DNA of 64,000 nucleotides from Hydrogenothermaceae bacterium (lineage in GTDB: Bacteria; Aquificota; Aquificia; Aquificales; Hydrogenothermaceae): NCBI GenBank assembly GCA_026418535.1, contig JAOABC010000001.1, positions 1 through 64,000 on the forward strand, given 5' to 3'. The notes beneath the pieces are model-generated. The model was given only the letters and a program-made list of their open reading frames with translations, was not told where the DNA came from and made no database searches. How positions within the stretch are numbered: the first letter of the stretch is position 1; every line of letters begins with the position of its first letter. Of the stretch, positions 9,591-20,142 are shown in pieces. The position numbers and the translations under genes were made by a program.

Positions 9591-10241
9591 GGTTCATAAA
9601 TAAAGAGGAAGCTGGAAATTTACTAGTAGAATCTTTGGAGAAAATTCCAGTAGACAAGGAGAATACTATCATACTAGCTATCCCAAGGGGTGGTGTTCTA
9701 GTTGCTTACCAAATATCTAAGAAACTCAAAATGCCTTTTTCTTTAATTGTAGCAAAGAAGTTAGCCCCGATCTCTGATCCAGAAGCTGCTTTTGGAGCTA
9801 TAACCACAGACGGCACTTTTCTTTTAGATAAGGAGCTGATGAGATATATGGGAGTGTATGACTCTCAGTTGGAAAAAAATTAAGGAAAAGGTTCTATCTG
9901 AAGCTATAAACAAAGAGAAGAAGTATGTCCAGAGGAAAGTGGATGTAAAGTGTAAGACTGTGATAATAGTGGATGATGGAATGGCAACAGGATATACAGC
10001 CATGGTGGCTGGAAAATATGTGAAAAATCAAGGTGCCTCTAGAGTTATCTTGGCTGTTCCTGTCTGTCCAACAGACAGTTATCAGAGGGTTCACCAGTAT
10101 TTTGATGAAGTTTTATGTTATCAAAAGGTGGGTAGTTCTTTTTTTGCTGTAGGAGCTTATTACCAAAACTTTCACCAAGTCAAGGATGAAGATTTGTTAA
10201 ATATCATACAAACAGCCAAGGAAAAATGGTTATACTTATAA
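9587..10241 (+). pseudogene. Phosphoribosyltransferase-family protein, frameshifted
   Basis: Two frames (9587-9883 and 9858-10241) together form a type I phosphoribosyltransferase of about 215 residues. The N-terminal part has AIPRGGVLVAYQI and the C-terminal part has the PRPP-binding loop VIIVDDGMATGYT. The break is in a run of seven A at 9873-9879. With six A the frame reads DSQLEKIKEKVL and continues without a stop. This could be a real slippage mutation, contingency-type switching, transcriptional slippage that restores the frame, or a homopolymer sequencing error. The gene overlaps herA by 4 bases. The substrate is unknown. Confidence 0.8.
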
Positions 10242-10263
10242 AAAACCTACGGAGGTTATTGTT

Positions 10264-10860
10264 GTGAAGAGGTTTATCTTCCTAAGCCTAGGAGGTATAG
10301 CTCTTCTTTCTTGTGCTCCGCAACAGACAAAACTAACTCTGGAAAAAGAAAACCAGATAAAACAGGTTGGTGAAGAGAGTGCTATGAAGCTCCTAAAGAG
10401 CTTAAGGGCAGAGTTGATGCAAGCTCTTCAAAAAGGAAGTCCGGAGCAGGCTGTAGAAGTATGTTCCAAGAGAGCTATGGATATCACAACTCAGATAGAG
10501 AGAGAGACAGGCCACAAGGTTAAAAGGACAACCTTTAAGTATAGAAATCCGAACAACAGACCAGATAGGTATGAAGAGGAAGCTCTCAGATACTTTGAGG
10601 AAGCTATAAACAAGGACGGAAAGCTTCCTGGATACTACATCCAGACTGTAAAAGAAGACGGAACTCTAACTTACAGATACTATAAACCTTTAAAGGTTGA
10701 AGGGCTATGTTTAACGTGCCACGGTGATAAGAACCTTATGGATAAAAACCTTGTCTCAAAGATAGAGAAACTTTATTCTACAGATAAGGCCTTTGGTTAT
10801 AGAGAAGGAGATTTTAGAGGAGTCGTAAGGGTCTCTGTTCCTGCTGATAAAATTAAGTAG
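10264..10860 (+). CDS. DUF3365-type heme c lipoprotein
   Basis: The product is a 198-residue exported protein. The GTG start follows GGAGG. The signal peptide ends in a lipobox-like LLSC at residues 15-18, so the mature protein is probably a lipoprotein. The body matches the DUF3365 (Tll0287-like) fold and carries one c-type heme site, CLTCH near residue 154. Such domains bind heme and are thought to serve in redox or gas/redox sensing. It stands alone between a phosphoribosyltransferase remnant and a strong terminator hairpin. Function beyond heme binding is not known. Confidence 0.8.
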   Translation: MKRFIFLSLGGIALLSCAPQQTKLTLEKENQIKQVGEESAMKLLKSLRAELMQALQKGSPEQAVEVCSKRAMDITTQIERETGHKVKRTTFKYRNPNNRPDRYEEEALRYFEEAINKDGKLPGYYIQTVKEDGTLTYRYYKPLKVEGLCLTCHGDKNLMDKNLVSKIEKLYSTDKAFGYREGDFRGVVRVSVPADKIK

Positions 10861-10862
10861 AT

Positions 10863-10885
10863 AAAAGGGGCTTAAAGCCCCTTTT
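10863..10885 (+). terminator. Intrinsic terminator hairpin
   Basis: A near-perfect inverted repeat, AAAAGGGGCTT and AAGCCCCTTTT around one A, ends in a T run on each strand. It lies between the convergent DUF3365 gene and ferredoxin gene and probably terminates both. Confidence 0.9.
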
Positions 10886-10898
10886 GTATATGAATAAA

Positions 10899-11123
10899 TT
10901 ACTCTTCTACCACTTCAGTAACTAGCGCACCAGAAGGGCACTCGTCAGTAACTTCCAGAACTCTTTGAGCCAAGTCACCTTCTATGATTGCTCCATCTCC
11001 ACCCACTTCAGCTTTTACTTGAGCTATACCATCTCCTGCATCTTCATAAACCTCTGGTATCTCATCGTAACACAGGGCGCAAGCGGTGCAAAGGTCTTTG
11101 TCTACAGATACCTTTACCTTCAT
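10899..11123 (-). CDS. [4Fe-4S] ferredoxin
   Basis: The 74-residue acidic electron carrier has cluster ligands in CTACALC near residues 12-18 and a distal CPSGAL near 62. That pattern suits a single [4Fe-4S] cluster of the monocluster (Thermotoga/Aquifex-like) kind. The gene is monocistronic between a bidirectional terminator and its own leader with an AGGAGG-like site. In Aquificota such ferredoxins feed the reductive TCA cycle and, where present, nitrogenase; which partner applies here is not shown. Confidence 0.85.
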   Translation of the reverse strand: MKVKVSVDKDLCTACALCYDEIPEVYEDAGDGIAQVKAEVGGDGAIIEGDLAQRVLEVTDECPSGALVTEVVEE

Positions 11124-11246
11124 AACAAACCTCCTGATGTAAGATTTTCAATAGTATAAGCCATTTTACCGGAAATTTCAATTATAACAGTGTTTTAGTA
11201 TATGAATGTTTTGACCGGTCTTCAAAGGTTAACTTATTCATATATA

Positions 11247-13619
<2,373 letters not shown>

Positions 13620-13620
<1 letters not shown>

Positions 13621-13820
13621 TATCCTCCACCAACAAAGGTAACTATCTCAACCTTATCTCCTTCCCTTAGACACCAAGTTCTATACTCACTCTTTGGAAC
13701 AACTTCCATTCCAACAGCCACTGCGTAGTTAGGTGCTTTTATCCCTAGAATGTTTATCAACTCTTCTATACTTATATTGTCTGGAATTTCTCTAATTTCT
13801 CCGTTTATAGTAAGCTTCAT
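13620..13820 (-). CDS. thiS: ThiS/MoaD-family sulfur carrier
   Basis: The 66-residue ubiquitin-fold sulfur carrier ends in the required di-glycine, here FVGGG. In thiamine synthesis ThiS is thiocarboxylated at the terminal glycine and donates sulfur to the thiazole ring. It is placed between fabI and hisS, not with thiamine genes, although thiE occurs elsewhere in the window. A carrier for another pathway, such as tRNA thiolation, is possible given the tRNA-related neighbours. Confidence 0.85.
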
Positions 13821-13830
13821 CCTTATGCCC

Positions 13831-14598
13831 TCACATACCTATGATGTTGTATCCAGCGTCTACGTAAAGAATTTCCCCGGTTACTCCAGATGCAAGATCT
13901 GAGCATAGGAACAGAGATGCTTTTCCTACCTCTTCTATACTGACAGTTCTCTTAAGGGGAGATCTCTCAGCTGCGACTTTCTGTATATCCCCAAAGTCTG
14001 CTATTCCCATTGCAGCAAGGGTCTTTATAGGTCCTGCTGATATACAGTTTACCCTTATACCCTTTTCCCCAAAGTCTCTTGCAAGATACTTTACACTTGC
14101 CTCTAAAGCGGCCTTTGCAACACCCATAACGTTGTAGTTATACACAACTTTTTCAGCTCCGTAGTAGGAGAGTGTCAAGAAGCTGCCTCCTTGGTTCACA
14201 ATAGGGAGGAATTCTCTAGCTATAGCAGTAAAAGAGTAAACACTTATATCCATAGCTTGTAAAAACGACTGTCTATCTATTTTGTAATATACATCCTTTA
14301 GATACTCTTTGTTAGCATAAGCTATTGAGTGAACAACTATATCTATACTCCCCCACTTATTTTTAACATGGTTCACTAGGTTCTGTATATCCTTATCACT
14401 ACTTACATCACACTTAACTAATAGATCTACTCCAAATTCTTGGGCTATAGGTCTTACCCTCTTTTCTATCCTTTCATCAAGATAGTTAAAACCAAGGATA
14501 GCTCCGTTTTCATGGAAGATCTTGGCTATACCGTAAGCTATGCTTTTATCGTTTGCTACACCTAAGATAAGTGCCTTCTTTCCCTGTAGTAAGTTCAT
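13831..14598 (-). CDS. fabI: Enoyl-[acyl-carrier-protein] reductase (FabI)
   Basis: The 255-residue short-chain-dehydrogenase-like enzyme performs the last reduction of the fatty-acid elongation cycle. The cofactor-binding start is LILGVANDKSIAYGIA. The FabI-type catalytic pattern of tyrosine, six residues, then lysine is visible as YNYNVMGVAK near residues 154-163, and ISAGPIKTLAA follows. It overlaps the DUF2628 gene by 4 bases. Confidence 0.95.
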   Translation of the reverse strand: MNLLQGKKALILGVANDKSIAYGIAKIFHENGAILGFNYLDERIEKRVRPIAQEFGVDLLVKCDVSSDKDIQNLVNHVKNKWGSIDIVVHSIAYANKEYLKDVYYKIDRQSFLQAMDISVYSFTAIAREFLPIVNQGGSFLTLSYYGAEKVVYNYNVMGVAKAALEASVKYLARDFGEKGIRVNCISAGPIKTLAAMGIADFGDIQKVAAERSPLKRTVSIEEVGKASLFLCSDLASGVTGEILYVDAGYNIIGM

Positions 14599-15071
14599 TT
14601 CAGACCTCCAAAGCTGTACTCAATTATGGAAGATGCTAATATGTACATCAGTCCTATTGCAACCGCTGTTGCCAAACTTTCCCCACCAGTTCTAGCTATC
14701 TCTAAGTTCCTCATATTCTCATCTTGTATGGAGTTACTTATCTCCTCTATCTTAGACTTTGCATACTCGTAGTATAAAAAGTTACCAAACATTCCAATAG
14801 CCACCGATATGGCTATGTTTGTTAGACCTACTATAACAGGGTCTGTGTTCATTATTTTTTGGATGTAGTGTAAGATTAGACTGAATATCATCAGTCCAAA
14901 GACATGAGGATACATCTTCCTATAGCCAAACCAAAAAAGTCCAAACAGAAAACCTGCCCAGTTCCAGTCTATCTTTTTACCGCTCGTGTTTATCTCTTCC
15001 CATCTCTGGATATAGTAGTCTGCGTTTTTTCCAATGAACAGTCTGTATATATCTCTCTCCTGCGGCGTCAT
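14595..15071 (-). CDS. DUF2628-type membrane protein
   Basis: The 158-residue protein begins with a soluble stretch of about 30 residues, then the DUF2628 signature WNWAGFLFGLFWFGYRKMY, then two or three further hydrophobic segments. The function of the family is unknown. It is translationally linked to fabI (4-base overlap) and directly follows mtnD, so it belongs to the operon. Confidence 0.75.
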   Translation of the reverse strand: MTPQERDIYRLFIGKNADYYIQRWEEINTSGKKIDWNWAGFLFGLFWFGYRKMYPHVFGLMIFSLILHYIQKIMNTDPVIVGLTNIAISVAIGMFGNFLYYEYAKSKIEEISNSIQDENMRNLEIARTGGESLATAVAIGLMYILASSIIEYSFGGLK

Positions 15072-15611
15072 TCAGTCCCTCATAGTGGCTTTTTCGTTTT
15101 CGTTGTATATGGCTTCCCAACCGGCTGAGGTTTTAAACACCCTTATACATTTAATCTTCCTGTTTTCGTCAAGTTCGAACCAGTGTCTTGCTCCTGCAGG
15201 GACTACTATCAACTCTCCAGCCTCTACGTGTATATCCACTATATCATCCTCTATCTTCACAGGAAAAACCCCGCTACCGTCCACCACAAACCTAACCTCG
15301 TCATCTGTGTGATGATGTTCCTTTTTAAACTTCTCTAAGAGTGCTTCAAGGTTTGGAGTTTTGTCAGAAAGGACCACTATATCCTCAGTTATGTATCCCA
15401 TCTCTGACTTTAGTCTGTCTAACTCTTCCTTGTAGGCCTTTATTATAGTCTTTGAATTTTCCTCGTCTACTTCGTATTTTTTCCTAACTTCTTCCGGAAG
15501 TCTGTCCACTCCCCATCTATCATAGATAACTCCATAGTTTGAAAGGAGCTCTTTGATCTGGTTTGTATCTGTTATAGTTTTCCCACTACTTCTATACACA
15601 ACTTTAGCCAT
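15072..15611 (-). CDS. mtnD: Acireductone dioxygenase
   Basis: The 179-residue cupin of the methionine salvage pathway converts acireductone to 2-keto-4-methylthiobutyrate and formate (iron form). The metal ligands lie in HHHTDDEVRF near residues 97-106 and the second histidine in GARHWF near 139. The enzyme works downstream of MtnB, encoded immediately upstream. The two genes suggest recycling of methylthioadenosine from polyamine synthesis. Confidence 0.95.
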   Translation of the reverse strand: MAKVVYRSSGKTITDTNQIKELLSNYGVIYDRWGVDRLPEEVRKKYEVDEENSKTIIKAYKEELDRLKSEMGYITEDIVVLSDKTPNLEALLEKFKKEHHHTDDEVRFVVDGSGVFPVKIEDDIVDIHVEAGELIVVPAGARHWFELDENRKIKCIRVFKTSAGWEAIYNENEKATMRD

Positions 15612-15640
15612 CTGTAGATCCTCCTACATCTTTCATAATT

Positions 15641-16288
15641 TTAGAATACATCTAAACTGCCTTTAAATATAATCATATTTTTCATATACTCAAACATAAA
15701 CTCAAAGGCTTCTACGTGTCTCTTCGCCTCAAATTCGTCTCTTCCCCAAGCGTATATCCCATGATTTTTAATGAGTATGGCGGGAACTTCCGGGTTTACT
15801 GCCTTTACAGACTCTTGAGCTAATCTCTCTAAATCGAAGTAGTTCTCTACTATAGGTATCTCTATCTGAGCGTCTTCTTCCCAGATGTCTAAGGCTTTTA
15901 TCATCTCCATATCCTTTATTTTTACCTTTCCATAAAGAAAGTAAACAAAGGATATGAAGTTGTTGTTTGGGGTGTGAATGTGCACCACACACCTTGCGTC
16001 TGTTTTCTGGTATATACCGGCATGTATCTTAACTTCTGCTGATGGTTTCATCCTAGTAAACTCTACAGGCTGTCCATCTTTGTCTACAAAGATAACATCT
16101 TCGTGAGTGACAGTTCCTTTGTCTTTTCCGGAAGTGGTAACTGCCAGTATTAACGGTTCATTGTGTAGTTTATAGGAAAGGTTTCCACTTGTTGCAGGAA
16201 ACCAACCTCTATGGTAAAGTTTAACCTTTACATCGTTTAAAATATGGATAGCTTTCTGCTTTTCCTCTTGGTAAATTACATAGGACAA
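15641..16288 (-). CDS. mtnB: Methylthioribulose-1-phosphate dehydratase
   Basis: The 215-residue protein is in the class II aldolase/adducin family. The early motif is FPATSGNLS near residue 33, and the zinc ligands are in [11 protein letters not shown] near 97 and [10 protein letters not shown] near 175. MtnB dehydrates methylthioribulose-1-phosphate in methionine salvage. It is the first gene of a leftward run to tgt and is divergent from nth. L-fuculose-phosphate aldolase is the main alternative in this family, but the adjacent mtnD favours MtnB. Confidence 0.93.
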   Translation of the reverse strand: MSYVIYQEEKQKAIHILNDVKVKLYHRGWFPATSGNLSYKLHNEPLILAVTTSGKDKGTVTHEDVIFVDKDGQPVEFTRMKPSAEVKIHAGIYQKTDARCVVHIHTPNNNFISFVYFLYGKVKIKDMEMIKALDIWEEDAQIEIPIVENYFDLERLAQESVKAVNPEVPAILIKNHGIYAWGRDEFEAKRHVEAFEFMFEYMKNMIIFKGSLDVF

Positions 16289-16340
16289 CTACAGCCACCT
16301 CAAAGGAAATGGATAATACTATTTTATCATCTTTTCACAG

Positions 16341-16350
16341 TTGGTATAAT
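16341..16350 (+). promoter_or_regulatory. Extended -10 promoter of nth, near-leaderless
   Basis: TTGGTATAAT gives an extended -10 (TGGTATAAT) whose last base is 7 bases from the nth ATG at 16358. Transcription would then start at or next to the ATG. No Shine-Dalgarno sequence precedes that ATG, consistent with a leaderless message. Confidence 0.5.
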
Positions 16351-16357
16351 TTATCGT

Positions 16358-17014
16358 ATGGGGAAAGTTGAAACTGTGATAAGCATACTGAAAAGGGAGT
16401 ATCAGAGATGGAATGCCCCGGTTATAGAGTTTATGGCTCAGAATGGAGATGAGCCTTTTAAGATATTGGTATCAACCATACTGAGTCTTCGGACCAGGGA
16501 TGAGATCACTTTGAAGGCAAGTAAAAATCTTTTTAGGGTTGTAAACTCTCCGGAGGATATTCTGAAACTATCTCAAGAAGAGTTAGAAAGACTCATATAT
16601 CCGGTTGGTTTTTATAGAAATAAAGCCAAAATGCTTAAGGAGATAGCTAAGGATCTGATAAAGAGTTATGGAGGGAAGGTGCCGGATAGTTTGGAAGAAC
16701 TCTTAAGTTTAAAGGGAGTGGGAAGGAAGACAGCTAACTTAGTCCTTTCTGCAGGTTACGGTAAACCTGCCATCTGTGTAGATACCCACGTCCACAGAAT
16801 CTCAAACAGATTAGGATGGATAAAGACAAAAAATCCCCAGGAGACAGAGTTTGAACTCATGAAGATGGTCCCTAAAAAATATTGGAAAGATATAAACAGG
16901 TTACTAGTAGCCTTTGGACAGACCATATGTAAACCTGTGAAGCCAAAATGTGACATATGTCCTATAATAGAGCACTGTGAGGTGTCAGGATATGGAAATA
17001 TACAGAGAGGATAG
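16358..17014 (+). CDS. nth: Endonuclease III (DNA glycosylase/AP lyase)
   Basis: The enzyme removes oxidised pyrimidines in base-excision repair. From ATG 16358 the protein has 218 residues. The helix-hairpin-helix [14 protein letters not shown] carries the catalytic lysine, and [13 protein letters not shown] carries the catalytic aspartate. The [4Fe-4S] loop has four cysteines in the order C-x6-C-x2-C-x5-C near residues 190-206. A start at 16244 would add 38 unrelated residues overlapping mtnB and is not preferred. The 3' end overlaps the tonB-like gene. Confidence 0.95.
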   Translation: MGKVETVISILKREYQRWNAPVIEFMAQNGDEPFKILVSTILSLRTRDEITLKASKNLFRVVNSPEDILKLSQEELERLIYPVGFYRNKAKMLKEIAKDLIKSYGGKVPDSLEELLSLKGVGRKTANLVLSAGYGKPAICVDTHVHRISNRLGWIKTKNPQETEFELMKMVPKKYWKDINRLLVAFGQTICKPVKPKCDICPIIEHCEVSGYGNIQRG

Positions 17015-17687
17015 AAAAGTAGTTATCCTTGCCTTACAAGTATCTCTGATACTTCATCTGATCTTGTATATCCTTCTGAAAATAATCCCTACACCTCACT
17101 TTCTAGAGAGTTTCTATCAGCCTATAGAGATAGAGCTACAAAAAGAAGCTAGTGTTCCAAAGAAAGTGGAAATATCTCAGACAAAGTCAGAAGTAAGTCC
17201 TTACAGAGGATTAACTAAAGAGAAACAGGTATCTATAAATACCATTACAAAAAATGAGGTATCCCATAAGAGTGGCTCATCACAACATATAAACCGAAGT
17301 AAAGATGAAAGCATGGTCATAGACGAGAGCAATTTTGCCCTTTTGAGTAAGATAACCTCTTCCGAGACAAAAGCATCCTCTTTAAACTCTTCAACCAGTT
17401 TTGGTGAGGAGTTGTTAAAGGTAGACAGAAATGCCTCCGGAGATGCTATTTCAAGGAAAGTGCTGTACAGACCTCCTCCTATTAAGTTAGAGTCAGAAGC
17501 TCCACAACCCTCCATAAGGATTAAGATATTTATATCTCCAGATGGGACTGTATCAAAGGTGGTTCTTCTGAATGTAACCTCGGACCAAAACCTAAACAGA
17601 AGAGTTGTAGAGTATATGATGAAGTGGAGGTTTAACCCTATAGTGGAGGATGTTACCCAGTACGCAGTCTTAACTGTCTACTTCTAA
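16992..17687 (+). CDS. TonB-like energy transducer
   Basis: From ATG 16992 the product has about 231 residues. A transmembrane helix lies near residues 10-32, then a lysine/serine-rich linker, and a C-terminal TonB/TolA-type domain with [14 protein letters not shown] and WRFNP near the end. Such proteins couple the proton motive force to outer-membrane receptors or act as periplasmic spacers. It overlaps the end of nth by 23 bases. No ExbB/ExbD or receptor gene is nearby, so the partner is unknown. Confidence 0.75.
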   Translation: MEIYREDRKVVILALQVSLILHLILYILLKIIPTPHFLESFYQPIEIELQKEASVPKKVEISQTKSEVSPYRGLTKEKQVSINTITKNEVSHKSGSSQHINRSKDESMVIDESNFALLSKITSSETKASSLNSSTSFGEELLKVDRNASGDAISRKVLYRPPPIKLESEAPQPSIRIKIFISPDGTVSKVVLLNVTSDQNLNRRVVEYMMKWRFNPIVEDVTQYAVLTVYF

Positions 17688-19585
17688 CCTGCAAAAGCAT
17701 TTCTCATAGAGACATTCTTCTCTACTATCTGAATTATCCTCGCTACTATAGAGCCTGTATCTAAACCAAGGTCTCTCTCTAATATTTCAATCTTTCCGTG
17801 CTCCACAAACTTATCCGGAATACCAAACCTTACAATCTTGTTAGTGTAGAAGTTATCTGTTAGAAATTCAGAGACTCCAGAGCCAAATCCACCATTCAAT
17901 ACCCCATCCTCCATAGTTACGATGTACTCATAGCTCTTTGCCAGAGAATGGAGTGTATCATAGTCCATAGGTTTGACGAACCTTGCATTTACAACGGTAG
18001 GGTTATAGCCTTTCACCTTAAGCTGCTTTCTAACCTCTAAAGCCCTTGACACGTACTTACCTACAGCCAGTATGGCTATATCTCTACCTTCTTCTAGAAT
18101 TTCCCAGCTTCCTATAGGTATCAGCTCAAAATCTGTAAGTTTTACACCAACTCCTGAACCACGAGGATATCTAACGGCAAATGTCTTACCACTATTAAGT
18201 CCTGTATAGAGTAAGTTTCTCAACTCTTGCTCATCTTTAGGAACACAGACTACCATATTCGGTATCAACCTTAAAAAGGATATATCGAACACACCATGAT
18301 GAGTAGGTCCATCATCTCCCACAAGTCCTCCTCTATCTATCGCAAATAGTACAGGGAGCTCCTGTAAAGCCACGTCATGTATTACCTGGTCGTAAGCTCT
18401 CTGTAAGAAAGTGGAGTAGTAAGCTGCTACAGGTTTGAAACCTTCTAAAGCCAGTGCTCCAGCAAAAGTTGCTGCGTGCTGTTCTGCTATGCCAACATCG
18501 AAGAACCTGCTTGGAAACCTTTTGGCAAACTCCACCAATCCAGAACCTTCCTTCATAGCAGGTGTTATTGCTACTACTCTCTCGTCTTTTTCAGCTAGTT
18601 CCACTAGTGCATCTCCAAATACTTTACTGTAGGATGGAGCAGAAGAAGATTTGTTAAATATTCCAGATATCTTGTCAAAGGGTGTAACCCCATGGAAAAC
18701 TACTGGGTCTGCTTCAGCAAACTTGTACCCTTTACCTTTCTGGGTTACTACATGGAGTAAGATAGGATCTCTCATAAGCTTTATGTTCTCCATTGTCTCT
18801 TCTAATTCCATAAGACTGTGACCATCTATAGGTCCGACGTAAGTAAATCCAAGTTCCTCAAAGATGAGTCCCGGAGTAAATAGTCCCTTTGTATATTCTT
18901 CAATCTTCCGTAAGATCTCTACAGCTTTTTTACCGAAGATTCTATTGATAGCCTCTTTTAGTTTCTGTCTTGGTTTTTGAAAGGTCTGTTTAGTTATGAT
19001 CTTATTAAAGTACGTGTACAGAGCTCCTACGTTCGGAGAGATTGACATCTGGTTATCGTTCAGAATTACTATGAATTTGGAAGGGTCTAGCCAACCTGAA
19101 TTGTTCAGTCCTTCAAAGGCCTGTCCTGCTGTCATAGCTCCATCTCCGATGATTGCCACCGTATACCCTTCGTCCCCTTTTAAATCCTTTCCAACTCTAA
19201 ATCCCAAAGCTGCAGATATAGAGGTGCTACTATGTCCTGTTCCAAAGTGGTCGTATTTACTCTCCTTTATCTTAGGGAAGCCTGCTATACCTTTGTACTG
19301 TCTTAGAGTAGGGAACTGTTCCCTCCTGCCTGTTAATATCTTGTAAGTGTAAGTCTGATGTCCCACATCCCAAACTATCCTGTCTTTCTCTGGGTCAAAG
19401 GCCATGAGAAGTGCCACAGTAAGTTCTACAGTTCCTAAAGATGGTCCTATGTGTCCTCCATTAACAGAAGTTACATCTATGATATACTCTCTTATCTCAT
19501 TACAGAGGGTTTTTAGTTCTTCTCTGGTTAGATGTTTCAGGTCTCTGTAGTCTTCAATCTTTGCCAACACATTAAAGTCTCTCAT
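17684..19585 (-). CDS. dxs: 1-deoxy-D-xylulose-5-phosphate synthase
   Basis: The thiamine-diphosphate enzyme makes the first committed intermediate of the non-mevalonate isoprenoid pathway from pyruvate and glyceraldehyde-3-phosphate. The ThDP motif GDGAMTAGQAFEGLNN is near residues 146-161 and the catalytic glutamate is in FFDVGIAEQHAATFA near 368. The 633 residues are full length and the frame is clean. ispG, lying in the other direction at 24.4 kb, belongs to the same pathway. Two direct repeats upstream may control it. Confidence 0.97.
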   Translation of the reverse strand: MRDFNVLAKIEDYRDLKHLTREELKTLCNEIREYIIDVTSVNGGHIGPSLGTVELTVALLMAFDPEKDRIVWDVGHQTYTYKILTGRREQFPTLRQYKGIAGFPKIKESKYDHFGTGHSSTSISAALGFRVGKDLKGDEGYTVAIIGDGAMTAGQAFEGLNNSGWLDPSKFIVILNDNQMSISPNVGALYTYFNKIITKQTFQKPRQKLKEAINRIFGKKAVEILRKIEEYTKGLFTPGLIFEELGFTYVGPIDGHSLMELEETMENIKLMRDPILLHVVTQKGKGYKFAEADPVVFHGVTPFDKISGIFNKSSSAPSYSKVFGDALVELAEKDERVVAITPAMKEGSGLVEFAKRFPSRFFDVGIAEQHAATFAGALALEGFKPVAAYYSTFLQRAYDQVIHDVALQELPVLFAIDRGGLVGDDGPTHHGVFDISFLRLIPNMVVCVPKDEQELRNLLYTGLNSGKTFAVRYPRGSGVGVKLTDFELIPIGSWEILEEGRDIAILAVGKYVSRALEVRKQLKVKGYNPTVVNARFVKPMDYDTLHSLAKSYEYIVTMEDGVLNGGFGSGVSEFLTDNFYTNKIVRFGIPDKFVEHGKIEILERDLGLDTGSIVARIIQIVEKNVSMRNAFAG

Positions 19586-19608
19586 ATTTAAACTCCTCTC
19601 TTTATTCG

Positions 19609-19640
19609 GTTTAACAAATTATGCAAAACGTTTAACAAAT
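19609..19640 (-). promoter_or_regulatory. Direct repeat upstream of dxs, possible operator
   Basis: The 11-base word GTTTAACAAAT (forward strand) occurs at 19609-19619 and again at 19630-19640. The 21-base spacing is two helical turns, placing both copies on one face of the DNA 24-55 bases upstream of the dxs ATG. This suits binding of a dimer or tandem regulator, but no regulator is identified. Confidence 0.4.
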
Positions 19641-19710
19641 AAAGGTAGTTTTTGTCTATAGGCTGTTTATTTTAGCATAACACAGTAAAAGATTAAAAAG
19701 CCAAAAGTAA

Positions 19711-20043
19711 GGCTGTTTTAAAAAAAGAAACCATTGCATCTAGTTAACTTATACTTCTCTTCACTCTATTTTCGCCACACATCTTATCCCTCTCTTCTCC
19801 ATACTCTCTATCAGGCTAATCACTCCTATCAAAACTTCTGTTTTTACAGGTGATTTTACATCTCTCAGCTGTGATTCTCTCAAAGTAGTGCTAGGAGTAT
19901 GATTTTGTCACTGTAAACAGGTGGTCTATCTATCTTTTTGGTAGGTTTATTATGTTGGGATCTGTATACTGGGTTAGTTTTTGGATTAGGTCTAAGATAG
20001 ATTGAACTTCATCTGTCCTTGTTTCTTGGATTTTTAAATAGCC
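19711..20043 (-). mobile_element. Internally deleted IS remnant, copy B
   Basis: This 333-base element has imperfect terminal inverted repeats. One end begins GGCTGTTTTAAAAAAAG followed by AAACC, and the other reads GGCTATTTAAAAATCC followed by AAGAAAC on the reverse strand. Reverse-strand frames give a transposase start region (LKIQETRTDEVQSILDLI, then DRPPVYSDKIILLALL) and a transposase end (LIESMEKRGIRCVAKIE then stop). These pieces resemble a DDE transposase of the IS4/IS5 superfamily with its middle deleted. No clear target duplication is seen. It fills most of the gap between dxs and lnt. Confidence 0.8.
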
Positions 20044-20142
20044 TCATTAACGGACGAGTCCTTATCCTCTCTTTAAACACTTTCGAAAAGCTAGAGAATG
20101 TGATATTATGTATTAGTAATCTCTAAAAGGTTTTTATAGGAA

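Noticed and set aside
9873-9879. Programmed ribosomal frameshift in the phosphoribosyltransferase gene
   Set aside because: No stimulatory structure or upstream Shine-Dalgarno-like element stands out and the family does not use frameshifting; an indel is simpler, though slippage on A7 is kept as an option.
16244-16357. Upstream extension of nth
   Set aside because: The added 38 residues overlap mtnB, show no family similarity and precede the promoter element; ATG 16358 fits family length.
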